From NCBI RefSeq assembly GCF_003002095.1, contig NZ_PVZC01000001.1:682001-746000 (forward strand): a DNA stretch of 64,000 nucleotides, given 5' to 3'. Source of the DNA: Allonocardiopsis opalescens. Lineage in GTDB: Bacteria > Actinomycetota > Actinomycetes > Streptosporangiales > Streptosporangiaceae. This document shows, in pieces, positions 50,559 through 59,985 of the stretch. The notes under the pieces are model-generated. The model was given only the letters and a program-made list of their open reading frames with translations. It was not told the origin of the DNA and did not search any database. Every line of letters begins with the position of its first letter. The first letter of the stretch is position 1. A program made the translations under genes and the position numbers.

Positions 50559-50799
50559 GAGGTTTCACCTTAGTTGCAGGCGGCCTGGTGGCGGACGGGG
50601 CGTGATCACCGCGGGGCCGGCCGGTCCGCGGCGTGATACTGGGGGCACGGTGGTGTGCGGCGTGCTGTGGGGCTGGAGTCGGAGCTGACGGCCGGGTGTT
50701 GGCGAGTGTGGTGCCGGCACCGAGGCGGTGGCCCGGTGCCGGCGTTCGTCGCCGCCCCGTCTGCCTGGAATGTGGGTCAGGTCTGGCGGGGCGGGCGGG

Positions 50800-52362
50800 T
50801 CAGCTCGATGCGGTGTCGCCGTCGCCCGCACTCTGGTCGGCGGGAGCGACGTCCACTCCGCTGCGGAGTCGGCGGCGGGAGCGGGAGCGGCGGCGCTGGG
50901 CGGGTTCGGAGCCCTCGGCCTGCGCCTGGCCGGTGGGCTTGTCGGACGGGGCCGCGGGCTGTGCGGCGTCTGCGGTGCGAGGCTCGGCGTTGTTCGAGCT
51001 CCGGCGGGTGCGGCGGCGCTGGCGCGTCGAGCGGCTCTTGGATGAGCGCTCGCCGCGGTCGCGATCGCGATCGCGGTCTCGGTCGCGTCGCCCGGCGCGG
51101 CCGGTGTCGCCGATGTCCTCGATCATCTCGGCCTCGAGGCCGGCGCGGTCGCGGCGGTCCGCGGCGAGGACGCCGGTGGCGTCGGCCGGGATGTCGAGGG
51201 CGAGCCGGAAGTGCTCGGAGGTCGAGTAGGTCTCCTCAGGCTCGGCGAAGGCGAGCTTGAGCGCGTTGTTGATCAGCTTCCAGCGCTGGGTTTCCTGCCA
51301 GTCGATGAAGGTGACGGCGGTGCCGGAGCGGCCGGCCCGGCCGGTGCGGCCGACGCGGTGGACGTAGGTCTTGTCGTCCTCGGGGCACTCGTAGTTGACG
51401 ACGTGGGTGACGTCGTCGACGTCGAGGCCTCGGGCGGCGACGTCGGTGGCGACCAGGACGTCGATCTTGCCGCTACGGAAGGCCCGCAGGGCGCGCTCGC
51501 GCTGGCTCTGGCCGAGGTCGCCGTGGACGGCCGCCGCCGCGAAGCCGCGGCCGGTGAGGGCGAGGACCACCTGGTCGCAGACGCGCTTGGTCTGGCAGAA
51601 CACCATGGTGAGCCCGCGGCCCTCGGCCTGCAGCAGCCGGGCGAGCATTTCGGGCTTGTCCAGCGGGTGCGTGCGGAAGACGTGGTGGCGGACGGAGGCC
51701 GACAGGGTCGGCTCGTCGGTGCCGCCGTCGGCGCGGACGTGGGTGGGCTGGCGCAGGTAGCGGCGCGACAGGGTGACGATCTCGCTCGGCATCGTGGCCG
51801 AGAAGAGCATCACCTGGCGGTCGGCCGGGGTCAGGGTGAGGATGCGCTCGACGTCGGGCAGGAAGCCGAGGTCGAGCATCTTGTCGGCTTCGTCGAGGAC
51901 GAGCGACTCGACCACGGAGAGGTCGAGGTGCTTCTGGCCGACGAGGTCGAGCAGTCTGCCCGGCGTGCCGACGACGATGTCGACGCCGGCGCGGAGCGCG
52001 GAGATCTGCGGCTCGTAGGCACGGCCTCCGTAAACGGTCAGGACGCGCACGGAGGTGCGCTTGGCCGCTGTGGTGAGGTCCGCGGTGACCTGGATGGCCA
52101 GTTCGCGGGTGGGCACGACCACGAGGGCGCGCGGGAGCCGCTGCTGGGCGTCCGCGACCCGCTGCACCAGCGCGAGTCCGAAGGCGTACGTCTTGCCGGT
52201 GCCGGTGCGTGCCTGGCCGATGATGTCGTTTCCGCCCAGTGCCAGGGGCAGGGCGAGCGTCTGGATCGGGAACGGCTCGACTATGCCCTCGGCCTCAAGG
52301 GCGTCGGCGATGTCGGCCTGGACTCCGAGTTCTCGAAAGGTGGTCAGGACTACTGCCTCCAT
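50800..52362 (-). CDS. DEAD-box RNA helicase (RhlE-like)
   Basis: 520 aa from ATG 52362 (MEAVVLTTFRELG). All core motifs are present: Q motif FPIQTLALPL, ARTGTGKT, PTREL, GTPGR, DEAD (in VLDEADKMLD), SAT, TDVAARGLD, HRVGRTGRAG. The C-terminal ~150 residues are an Arg/Asp-rich, Ser/Gln-rich disordered tail, likely for RNA binding. It remodels RNA structure in ribosome biogenesis or mRNA decay. Corresponds to Rv3211 in gene order. Confidence 0.94.
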   Translation of the reverse strand: MEAVVLTTFRELGVQADIADALEAEGIVEPFPIQTLALPLALGGNDIIGQARTGTGKTYAFGLALVQRVADAQQRLPRALVVVPTRELAIQVTADLTTAAKRTSVRVLTVYGGRAYEPQISALRAGVDIVVGTPGRLLDLVGQKHLDLSVVESLVLDEADKMLDLGFLPDVERILTLTPADRQVMLFSATMPSEIVTLSRRYLRQPTHVRADGGTDEPTLSASVRHHVFRTHPLDKPEMLARLLQAEGRGLTMVFCQTKRVCDQVVLALTGRGFAAAAVHGDLGQSQRERALRAFRSGKIDVLVATDVAARGLDVDDVTHVVNYECPEDDKTYVHRVGRTGRAGRSGTAVTFIDWQETQRWKLINNALKLAFAEPEETYSTSEHFRLALDIPADATGVLAADRRDRAGLEAEMIEDIGDTGRAGRRDRDRDRDRDRGERSSKSRSTRQRRRTRRSSNNAEPRTADAAQPAAPSDKPTGQAQAEGSEPAQRRRSRSRRRLRSGVDVAPADQSAGDGDTASS

Positions 52363-52695
52363 CTGACGGGGCCGCACTCCTGGGGGTCGCCATGAGTGGC
52401 ATCCGTGCGCTCGCGTCGTCGCGCGGCTGCGACGGAATGCGCCCGAGGAGGGGCCTGTCCGTCCATCTGAGGATCGCTCGAGCACATTGGGGGCTTGGCG
52501 ATCAAGTACTACCAGGTGGTGAGTCTAGCCGCTCGACGCAAGTTTTGCCCGTTCCCGACCTGGAGCGTTCCGCGATCTTCGTAGGGCCCCTGCCGCGCAA
52601 GGGTTTCCGGGCGCGGATCCGGCCCGCGGCGCGAGCGCGGCGCCCGCCGCGGCGGCCCGGCGCCGCCGTCGCGCGGATGCTCTAATCTGCTCTGC
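52363..52695. other. Divergent intergenic region between the helicase and ferritin-like genes
   Basis: 333 bp without coding pattern. It must carry both promoters; no convincing box pair was found. GAGGAGGGG occurs at 52446-52454 but no start follows it in frame. Confidence 0.4.
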
Positions 52696-53376
52696 ATGAG
52701 CGAGCAGCCGACGAACGGCACCGAAACCCCCGGAGCGGTCGTCGACCTGCTCGGCCTGCTCGCCTACGCGGAGCTGGTCGCGTTCTTCCGGCTGAGCGAG
52801 GACGCCTCGCTCGCTCCGACACTCGCGGACAAGGCCGAACTGGCGCAGCTCGCGACGGTGGAGTTCGGCCACTACACGCGGATCCGCGACCGGCTGGTCG
52901 AGTTGGGCGCCGAGCCCGGCGCGGCCATGGAGCCCTTCACCGCCGCGGTGGACGCCTTCCACGCCCAGACCGCCCCGAACGACTGGCTGGAGAGCCTGGT
53001 CAAGGCGTACGTCGGTGACGGCATCGCGGCTGACTTCTACCGGCAGGTGGCCGAGCTCGTGGACCCCGGCACCCGGGAACTGGTGCACGAGGTGCTGTCG
53101 AACGCCGGGCACTCGGAGTTCGTGGTCGCACGCGTGCGGGCGGCCACCGAGAACGACCCCAAGATCGCCGGTCGCCTCGCCCTGTGGGCGCGCCGCCTGG
53201 TCGGTGAGGCGCTCGGGCAGGCGCAGCGCGTCGCGGCCGAGCGGGCCGAGCTTGCCGGACTGCTGGTCGGCCGAGTCGAGGGTGCGGGCGGCGACCTGGC
53301 CGAGATCGGCCGGATGTTCGCGCGGCTGACGGAGTCGCACACCGCGCGGATGAACGCCCTCGGCCTCTCCACCTGA
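52696..53376 (+). CDS. Ferritin-like fold protein (Rv3210c-like)
   Basis: 226 aa. A four-helix bundle with Glu/His candidate metal ligands (AELVAFFRLSED, VEFGHYTRI, SNAGHSEFVVAR). This architecture is shared with MiaE-type diiron hydroxylases and actinobacterial ferritin-like proteins located beside rhlE. Enzymatic activity not established. It is divergent from the helicase. Confidence 0.8.
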   Translation: MSEQPTNGTETPGAVVDLLGLLAYAELVAFFRLSEDASLAPTLADKAELAQLATVEFGHYTRIRDRLVELGAEPGAAMEPFTAAVDAFHAQTAPNDWLESLVKAYVGDGIAADFYRQVAELVDPGTRELVHEVLSNAGHSEFVVARVRAATENDPKIAGRLALWARRLVGEALGQAQRVAAERAELAGLLVGRVEGAGGDLAEIGRMFARLTESHTARMNALGLST

Positions 53377-53565
53377 ACCGCGACTTGTGAGCAAGCTCAC
53401 GTTTTGCTCGCCATATCGCTGCGACCGCCGCAGTTCGAGCCTCGGAGCGGCGCTTCCTACCATCGGCGAGCCCACTCGTTCACTGGAACCGGTCACGGGA
53501 CTATAACTCCGCCCGATATATTCATGGCGATCCCTTGGTCTTTTGATCCCGTATGGGGGTTGTCC

Positions 53566-53877
53566 ATGCGCCGTGGCTTCTCCGTCGACAGCCACCTCTC
53601 TCGCCTGGTGCGCGACGTCGGCCACTTCGGCTTCCCGGAGATGGCCGCCTCACCGGGCCTGACCGCACTCGTCGACCAGCACGCCGCCGCCGTGCGCGAC
53701 ACGATCCTGCGGGGAGGCGGACGGCTGACGCGGGTCACGCTCACGCACTACCTGCACGGCTTCCTCGACGGCGTGCGCGAACGGGGCTGGAGCGGCGACG
53801 GCGCCGACTACGACTGGGAGACGCAGCGCCTGCTGTCGATCTGCTGGATGGCCCGCGAGCTCGGCTTCGTCCGGTGA
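53566..53877 (+). CDS. Small protein resembling DUF6401
   Basis: 103 aa from ATG 53566, which has GGGGG 7 bases upstream; ATG 53524 is an in-frame alternative. Soluble helical protein with conserved-looking segments (SPGLTALVDQHAAAVRD, THYLHGFLDGV, LLSICWMARELGFV). I recall such sequences as DUF6401, annotated in streptomycetes as natural-product biosynthesis proteins, without certainty. No partner enzymes are near. Confidence 0.6.
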   Translation: MRRGFSVDSHLSRLVRDVGHFGFPEMAASPGLTALVDQHAAAVRDTILRGGGRLTRVTLTHYLHGFLDGVRERGWSGDGADYDWETQRLLSICWMARELGFVR

Positions 53878-53959
53878 GTACGGACCACCGCGTCCGTTGG
53901 CATATGGTTACTCGGCAGTATTTGCGCGGCGCGCAGGCGCCGCGGCGAAGGGAGCTTGG

Positions 53960-54187
53960 ATGAGAGGCCGACACGGGGCCGCACGGCCGCCTCTGGGAGT
54001 GCTGATCAGCCAGGAGCCGGCGGATTTCGTGCTGCTGGCCCTGCAGTTCGCGCTCGCGGTGACGATCATGGTCTTCGCCGGCTACGCCAGTGTCCTGTTC
54101 TGGCTGGCCCTGCTCGGCTCGGTGCTCGTGCTGGTCATGCTGGTCCGCCGGATCGGCCACCTGTCGCGGGCGGAAGAGCCCCTGTAG
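53960..54187 (+). CDS. Small two-helix membrane protein
   Basis: 75 aa from ATG 53960, preceded by AAGGGAG. Two hydrophobic helices (about residues 22-42 and 44-62) and short basic ends. Unrecognised family. It is followed by a terminator and converges with the channel-like gene. Confidence 0.7.
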   Translation: MRGRHGAARPPLGVLISQEPADFVLLALQFALAVTIMVFAGYASVLFWLALLGSVLVLVMLVRRIGHLSRAEEPL

Positions 54188-54212
54188 ACGCGCGCAGGCC
54201 CTGAACAGCACC

Positions 54213-54246
54213 GAGGCGGTGGACCGTTGGAACGGTCCACCGCCTC
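54213..54246. terminator. Bidirectional hairpin terminator
   Basis: Perfect stem of 14-16 bp (54213-54226 with 54233-54246, extendable through TT/AA), a 6-nt apical loop, between convergent genes. No T-tract. Confidence 0.7.
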
Positions 54247-54267
54247 GCCCTTAGGGCAGTCTCCGGA

Positions 54268-55107
54268 TCAGCGCTGCGGGTCGTCCATCCCGCCGCCCGG
54301 CGCCGACGTCCGGTGCTCGGCCATCGTCTCCTGGTCGGACTCCGAGGCGCCGCGGCCGGCGGTCCGGCGCTCGGACGGGCCGCCCTTCATGGCATCGGAG
54401 CGGCCGGCCGCATAGGCCGTGCTGCGCATCCGGTCGGTCTCCTCTTCGGCGCGGTTCAGCCAGTGCTCCCAGCGCTGCTGCATCGGCCGGATGAGACCGC
54501 CGCCGACGCCGACGACCAGGATGCCTCCGACCGTGGCCAGGATCGCCACGAGCACCGGCGTGGTGACGGTGGTGGCCACCCCGATCTGGTTCAGCGCGGC
54601 GATCACGCCGAGCGCGATGATGAACACGGCCGCGATCGTGGCCAGGACGCGTCCGTAGCCGAGTCCGCTCAGCGCCCCGGAGATGATGTCGCGCACACCC
54701 TTGGCCAGCGCCACGGCCACCACGATGATCACCAGCGCGACGGCGGCCCGCGGCAGCCAGGCGATGACCTCGGAGAGCAGGTTGCTGATCGGGTTGGGCC
54801 CGAACACGTTGAAGGCCAGCGTCAGCACGAACAGCAGGCCGACGTAGTAGATGATCCGGCCGACCAGCGTGCTGGCCGTGAACTGGCTGCGCTCCAGGTA
54901 CTGGGCCACGCCGCCGCGTTCGGCCAAGCGGTCGAAGCCGACGCGTGCGAGCCCCCGTCCGACCCAGCGGCCGATGAGCTTGGCGATCAGCCAGCCCACT
55001 ATCAGAATGACAAGGAACGCCACGAGCGCCGGAACAAACGACGCGACCGCGTTCCATGCCTGAGAAATCCCCTGTCCGAAATTGACAGCGGCGAGCGACC
55101 CAGACAT
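54268..55107 (-). CDS. CmpX/TM-helix-repeat mechanosensitive-channel-like protein
   Basis: 279 aa from ATG 55107 with a GGGGGAGGGGG RBS. At least four TM helices; two copies of a helix ending in a Gly-rich turn (GWLIAKLIGRWVG and AVALAKGVRDIISG) match TM_helix repeats of MscS-related small channels. It lacks the MscS beta domain. The cytoplasmic C-terminus (~70 residues) is charged. Possible osmotic-stress role. Confidence 0.8.
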   Translation of the reverse strand: MSGSLAAVNFGQGISQAWNAVASFVPALVAFLVILIVGWLIAKLIGRWVGRGLARVGFDRLAERGGVAQYLERSQFTASTLVGRIIYYVGLLFVLTLAFNVFGPNPISNLLSEVIAWLPRAAVALVIIVVAVALAKGVRDIISGALSGLGYGRVLATIAAVFIIALGVIAALNQIGVATTVTTPVLVAILATVGGILVVGVGGGLIRPMQQRWEHWLNRAEEETDRMRSTAYAAGRSDAMKGGPSERRTAGRGASESDQETMAEHRTSAPGGGMDDPQR

Positions 55108-55221
55108 CGCCAGCCCCCTCCCCCGAAGATTGATCATGCTCTGACCAGGCGGGTACCCGGATCGTGGGCACCAAACCATCAGGGGGAGGCGTAGGGGCCG
55201 GTCAGAACCGCTGCTGAGGGG

Positions 55222-55449
55222 TCAGCGGCGGCCGAAGCCGATCGGCTGCGGCTGGAGCGCGCTGAACTCCAGATAGCCGATCTTGTCGGCGGGGATGACG
55301 AACCGGTTGCCCTTTTCATCGGTAATGCTGAAAACACCGTGCTCGTGGGCGAGCACCTCGGCCAGCTCGCGCTCGACGTCCTCGGCGGAGCGGTCGGTCT
55401 CTATGGTGATCTCACGATTCAGCGTGACAATGCCGATCTTGATTTCCAC
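55222..55449 (-). CDS. DUF3107 protein
   Basis: 75 aa from GTG 55449 (V-E-I-K-I-G-I-V). Matches actinobacterial DUF3107 (TB9.4, Rv3208A) in length and in the ending (PADKIGYLEF). No biochemical role known to me. The frame continues upstream, but the family starts here. The TetR gene next to it matches the mycobacterial order. Confidence 0.92.
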   Translation of the reverse strand: MEIKIGIVTLNREITIETDRSAEDVERELAEVLAHEHGVFSITDEKGNRFVIPADKIGYLEFSALQPQPIGFGRR

Positions 55450-55481
55450 CCGCTGTACTCCCGACTCTGCGTCGTGGCCCG

Positions 55482-56117
55482 CTAGTGAGCCGTACCCGGC
55501 CGGGTGAGGTCCCAACCGCTGATGCCGCGCCACGCGAGCCGGGCCATCAGCTGCTCGGCGGCGTCCTTGGGGATGGCGCGCGTGGACGCCAGCCAGTATC
55601 GCGCGCTGACCTCGGCCATGCCCACCAGCCCGATGCTGAGCAGCCGCGCCTCGTCGCTGGAGATGTCGGTGTCGGCGTGGATGACCTGGCTGACCAGCTC
55701 CGCGGAGGCGCGCAGGGTGTCCTCCACCCGCTCGCGCACGGCGGGGAGGTTGCGCAGGTCGGACTCGAAGACCAGCCGGAAGGCCTCGCCCTCTCCGGCG
55801 ACGAAGTCGAAGAACGCCTGGAAGGTGGCGGTCACCCGCTGGCGGTTGTCGTCGGTCGAGGCCAGGGCCGCGCGGGTCTTCTCGATCAGCACTTCGGAGT
55901 GCTGGTCGAGCAGGGCGAGATACAGCTCCAGCTTGCCCGGGAAGTGCTGGTACAGCACGGGCTTGCTCACACCCGCGCGCTCGGCGATCTCGTCCATGGC
56001 CGCCGCGTGGTAGCCCTGCGCGACGAAGACCTCCTGCGCCGCCCCGAGCAGCTGCTTTCGGCGGGCGAGCCGGGGCAACCTGGTGCCGCGCGGGCGGGCG
56101 TCCGGATTAGCAGTCAC
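55482..56117 (-). CDS. TetR-family regulator (Rv3208-like)
   Basis: 211 aa from GTG 56117 (V-T-A-N-P-D-A-R). HTH at about residues 20-62 (LLGAAQEVFVAQGYHAAAMD, RAGVSKPVLYQHFPGK). C-terminal ligand-binding domain of the actinobacterial type. The frame is open far upstream but antisense to Ku. It lies next to DUF3107 as in mycobacteria. Targets unknown. Confidence 0.9.
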   Translation of the reverse strand: MTANPDARPRGTRLPRLARRKQLLGAAQEVFVAQGYHAAAMDEIAERAGVSKPVLYQHFPGKLELYLALLDQHSEVLIEKTRAALASTDDNRQRVTATFQAFFDFVAGEGEAFRLVFESDLRNLPAVRERVEDTLRASAELVSQVIHADTDISSDEARLLSIGLVGMAEVSARYWLASTRAIPKDAAEQLMARLAWRGISGWDLTRPGTAH

Positions 56118-56287
56118 ACCCACACTCTTCCGTTGATGGGCCACGTCCGCGCGCGCGGACGTGGGTCGAACATCAGTCCAATAGTACGGCGGGGCGGGTT
56201 CGCGCTCGATCCGTCGTACCGCACGGGGCGCCGACCGCAGGACGGATGCCCTGGCCAGGGGGCGTATCGACGGCTCCGGCGGCCGCC

Positions 56288-56518
56288 TCAGCGGTAGTCG
56301 TCCTCGTCCTCGCCGACGGCACGGGACTGCTCCACGGCATCGCCCTCGTCGACTTCCAGGGAGTCCGTCCGCCGGGGGTGGTCGTCGGAGTCGTCGCGGA
56401 CTTCGCGGCGCTGCTCGGCGGCGTCGCCCTCGGCCACCTCGACGCCGGGCTCGGCGGGCTCGTCGGGGATCGTGCTCGGCTCCTCCAGGTCGGGCTGGGG
56501 CTCCGACGGGGTGTCCAT
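56288..56518 (-). CDS. Small acidic protein with internal repeat
   Basis: 76 aa from ATG 56518 with GGGAGG upstream. Very acidic. The pieces VEVAEGDAAEQRREV and LEVDEGDAVEQSRAV are an obvious internal repeat. Predicted disordered; similar small EADVAEQ-type proteins are common in actinomycetes. Role unknown. Divergent from ku. Confidence 0.65.
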   Translation of the reverse strand: MDTPSEPQPDLEEPSTIPDEPAEPGVEVAEGDAAEQRREVRDDSDDHPRRTDSLEVDEGDAVEQSRAVGEDEDDYR

Positions 56519-56717
56519 GGTGCCTCCCGTTCCTCTCCTGGGCCCGCGGGCGCGCGGGGCGGGGCGCCCGCTCAGCGATCTCTGCCCGCTGCCCCTGCGG
56601 TGAAACCGCTGTCCGGACCGATAGCCAAAGCAGGTCCGGGGGATACGGTGCCCTGCCTGTCGCGGCGGCCCGCGGTCGGCGATCCTGGAAGGACCGGGGC
56701 GCGGGTGGGGAGTCGGC

Positions 56718-57653
56718 ATGCGCAGCGTCTGGAAGGGTGTCATCGCCTTCGGCACGATCTCGGTTCCGGCCCGGCTGTACGCGGCCACCGATCAGCGGCA
56801 TCCGGCCCTGCGGCACGTGCACCGGGCCGACGGCGGCCGGATCAGGATGCGTCGCGTCTGCGAGATCGACGGGCAGGAGGTGCCCTTCGACGACGTCGCG
56901 CACGGCTACGAGACGGCCGGCGGCGAGATGGTGGTGCTGGACGACGACGACCTGGCCGCGCTGCCGGCCGGGGGCGGACGGCGCATCGAGGTGCTGCGCT
57001 TCACCCCGGAGGAGCAGCTCGACCCGGTGCTCGCCGCCAAGAGCTACTACCTGGTGCCCGAGACCGAAGGGCTGCGGGCCTACGTGCTGCTGCGCGAGGC
57101 GCTGGCGCGCTCGGGCGCGGTCGCCCTGGTGCGGGTGACGCTGCGCCGCCGCGAGTCGCTGGCCGCGGTGCGGGTGCGCGACGACGTGTTCGTGCTCCAG
57201 ACACTGGTCTGGCCGGACGAGGTGCGCCCGGCCGACTTCGACGTGCTGCGCGCCGAGGTGGCCATCAGCGCGCGCGAACTGAAGCTGGCGGGGCGGCTGA
57301 TCGCGGCCATGACCTCCGACTTCGCCGACCTGGACCTGGAGGACGACTACGCGGCCGCGCTGTGGGACGTGATCGCCGACCGGACGGCCGCGGCGGCCCG
57401 CGGCGAGGGGGCCGCCGAGCCCGCGCAGGCGCCGCCGTCCGGCGCGGGCGAGGCGGAGCCGTCCGGCGACCTGCTGGAGGAGCTGCGGACCAGCCTGAGC
57501 GCCGCGGGCGAGGACGCGGCGGGCCAGCGCCGGTCGGAGCGCCGCGCCGCCGGCCGCCGCCCGCGCACCCGCCCGGCCGGCCGCGTCACGGACGGCCCCT
57601 CGGCGGCGCAGCGCGACACGCGCGGCCCTTCGGCGGAGCGCGCACCGGGCTAG
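56718..57653 (+). CDS. ku: DNA end-binding protein Ku
   Basis: 311 aa. The start MRSVWKGVIAFGTISVPARLY is the typical bacterial Ku N-terminus. Core beta-barrel ring (to about residue 250) with DYAAALWDVIADR near its end. A basic, Arg-rich C-terminal extension (~60 residues) probably contacts DNA or LigD. Binds double-strand ends for non-homologous end joining. No ligD in the window. GGGGAG precedes the ATG. Confidence 0.95.
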   Translation: MRSVWKGVIAFGTISVPARLYAATDQRHPALRHVHRADGGRIRMRRVCEIDGQEVPFDDVAHGYETAGGEMVVLDDDDLAALPAGGGRRIEVLRFTPEEQLDPVLAAKSYYLVPETEGLRAYVLLREALARSGAVALVRVTLRRRESLAAVRVRDDVFVLQTLVWPDEVRPADFDVLRAEVAISARELKLAGRLIAAMTSDFADLDLEDDYAAALWDVIADRTAAAARGEGAAEPAQAPPSGAGEAEPSGDLLEELRTSLSAAGEDAAGQRRSERRAAGRRPRTRPAGRVTDGPSAAQRDTRGPSAERAPG

Positions 57654-57768
57654 GGGTTCCCGTCCGGCCGGGACCGGTCGCCCGGTGCTGCTCACACCGT
57701 GCCGCGGCTAGCATGCGGGGAGCCGTGCGGTCCGCACCGCCACCGCCCGCAGACGAGGAAGGGGAGTC

Positions 57769-58680
57769 GTGGCCGAACTCGCGCCGTGGTGGCCGGGCGC
57801 CGCCGTCGAGGTCGACGGGCGCGAACTGTTCGTCCGGCGCGGCCCCGAGCCCTCGGCCGGCCGCGAGCCCGCCGTCTTCGTGCACGGTCTCGGCGGCTCG
57901 GCCACCAACTGGACCGACCTGATGGCGGAGCTGGGCGATGTGCTGGCCGGTGCCGCCCCCGACCTGCCCGGCTTCGGGGAGTCCCCGCCGCCGCCCGACG
58001 ACGACTACTCCATCGACGCCCACGCCGACGTCGTCGCCGGCCTGGTCGAGGCGCTCGGCCGGGGGCCGGTGCACCTGTTCGGCAACTCGATGGGCGGCGC
58101 CGTCGCCACCCGGGTGGCCGCGCAGCGCCCCGAGCTGGTCCGCTCGCTGACCCTCGTCACCCCCGCGCTGCCCGATCTGCGGCCGCGCCCGCACCCCTAC
58201 CAGCTGCTCAGCGGGCTGCTGCCGGTGCTCGGGCCCGTCGGCCACGCCTGGCTGCTGCGGCGGCCGCCCGAGGCGCAGGTGCGCACGATGCTGGACATGT
58301 GCTACCACGATCCCGGCCGGGTCCCGCCGCCGCGGATGACCGCGACGGTCGAGGAGTACCGCAGGCGGGCCGGACTGGCCCACGTCAGCCGGGCCGAGCT
58401 GGGCTCGCTGCGCGGACTCGTGCAGGAGTACGTGCGCTCGGGCCCGCGGGCGCTGTGGCGGCAGGCCGGGCTGGTGGAGTGCCCGGTGCTGCTCGTGTAC
58501 GGGCGGCACGACAAGCTGGTGGACGCGCGGATGGCGCTCCGCGCGGGCCAGGCCTTCCGCGACAGCCGCACCGTCGTGCTCTCCGACTCCGGGCACCTGC
58601 CGATGATGGAGCACCCGGCGGCCGTGGCGCGCGAGGTGCGGGCGCTGCTCGACGACGTCGCGCCTGGTCCGCGCCGCTGA
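57769..58680 (+). CDS. Alpha/beta hydrolase
   Basis: 303 aa from GTG 57769 with GAAGGGGAG upstream. Motifs: FVHGLGGSATNW, LFGNSMGGAVATR (Ser nucleophile), GRHDKLVDARM (Asp) and DSGHLPMMEHP (His). No signal peptide. This position between the TetR region and moeZ matches lipV-type (Rv3203) hydrolases only approximately. Confidence 0.88.
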   Translation: MAELAPWWPGAAVEVDGRELFVRRGPEPSAGREPAVFVHGLGGSATNWTDLMAELGDVLAGAAPDLPGFGESPPPPDDDYSIDAHADVVAGLVEALGRGPVHLFGNSMGGAVATRVAAQRPELVRSLTLVTPALPDLRPRPHPYQLLSGLLPVLGPVGHAWLLRRPPEAQVRTMLDMCYHDPGRVPPPRMTATVEEYRRRAGLAHVSRAELGSLRGLVQEYVRSGPRALWRQAGLVECPVLLVYGRHDKLVDARMALRAGQAFRDSRTVVLSDSGHLPMMEHPAAVAREVRALLDDVAPGPRR

Positions 58681-58806
58681 GCCCTGCCCGGAGCGGGGCT
58701 GGGAATGCGTCGGGCCGCCGAGTAGGTTGTGCTGAGGAGCAGGGGGGAGCCGTCCCCGCTCCCTCGCCCCCAACGCCTGGCGTTACGAGCTTCCGAGGAG
58801 TCTCAC

Positions 58807-59985
58807 GTGTCGCTGCCGCCGCTGGTGGAACCAGCCGCCGAGCTGACCGTCGACGAGGTCCGCCGCTACTCCCGGCATCTGATCATCCCCGACGTCGGGA
58901 TGGACGGGCAGAAACGTCTCAAGAACGCCAAGGTGCTGGTGGTCGGCGCGGGCGGCCTCGGCTCCCCGGCCCTGCTCTACCTCGCCGCGGCCGGAGTCGG
59001 CACCCTCGGCATCATCGACTTCGACGTGGTCGACGAGTCCAACCTCCAGCGCCAGATCATCCACGGCCAGAGCGACATCGACCGGCCCAAGGCGGAGTCG
59101 GCGCGCGACTCCATCCGGGAGACGAACCCGAACGTCGAGGTGGTCCTGCACACCGAGCGGCTGGACTCCGGCAACGCCTTCGAGATCTTCGAGCCCTACG
59201 ACCTCATCGTCGACGGCACCGACAACTTCGCCACCCGCTACCTGGTCAACGACGCGGCCGTGCTGCTCGGCAAGCCCTACGTGTGGGGCTCGATCTACCG
59301 CTTCGACGGCCAGGCGTCGGTGTTCTGGGCCGAGCACGGCCCCTGCTACCGCTGCCTGTACCCCGAGCCGCCGCCGCCCGGCATGGTGCCGTCGTGCGCC
59401 GAGGGCGGCGTGCTGGGCGTGCTGTGCGCGTCCATCGGGTCCATCCAGGTGAACGAGGCGATCAAGCTGCTGGCGGGCTTCGGCGAGCCGCTGGTCGGCC
59501 GGCTGATGATCTACGACGCCCTGGAGATGTCCTACCGCTCGGTGAAGGTCCGCAAGGACCCCGAGTGCCCGCTGTGCGGCAAGAACCCGACGATCACCGA
59601 GCTGATCGACTACGAGGCGTTCTGCGGCACCGTGTCCGACGAGGCGCAGGCGGCCGCCCTCGGCTCGACCATCACCCCGCTGGAGCTCAAGGAGAAGATC
59701 GACCGGGGCGACGACTTCGTGCTGGTGGACGTCCGCGAGCCCAACGAGTACGAGATCGTCCGGATCCCTGGCTCGGTGCTCATCCCCAAGGGCGAGTTCC
59801 TGAACGGCGAGGCGCTGTCCAAGCTGCCGCAGGACCGCCAGGTCGTGCTGCACTGCAAGTCCGGCGGCCGCTCCGCGGAGGCGCTGGCGGTGCTCAAGGG
59901 CGCCGGCTTCGCCGACGCGGTCCACGTCGGCGGCGGCGTGCTGGGCTGGATCAAGCAGGTGGACCCGAGCCTGCCCGCGTACTGA
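58807..59985 (+). CDS. moeZ: Adenylyltransferase/sulfurtransferase MoeZ
   Basis: 392 aa from GTG 58807 with GAGGAG upstream. The E1-like ThiF/MoeB domain has VVGAGGLGSPALLYLAAAG and NLQRQIIH. The zinc site is CYRC and CPLCG. The C-terminal rhodanese domain has its active Cys in HCKSGGRSAEAL. It activates ThiS/MoaD/CysO-type carrier proteins for sulfur transfer. Followed by a strong terminator. Confidence 0.96.
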   Translation: MSLPPLVEPAAELTVDEVRRYSRHLIIPDVGMDGQKRLKNAKVLVVGAGGLGSPALLYLAAAGVGTLGIIDFDVVDESNLQRQIIHGQSDIDRPKAESARDSIRETNPNVEVVLHTERLDSGNAFEIFEPYDLIVDGTDNFATRYLVNDAAVLLGKPYVWGSIYRFDGQASVFWAEHGPCYRCLYPEPPPPGMVPSCAEGGVLGVLCASIGSIQVNEAIKLLAGFGEPLVGRLMIYDALEMSYRSVKVRKDPECPLCGKNPTITELIDYEAFCGTVSDEAQAAALGSTITPLELKEKIDRGDDFVLVDVREPNEYEIVRIPGSVLIPKGEFLNGEALSKLPQDRQVVLHCKSGGRSAEALAVLKGAGFADAVHVGGGVLGWIKQVDPSLPAY

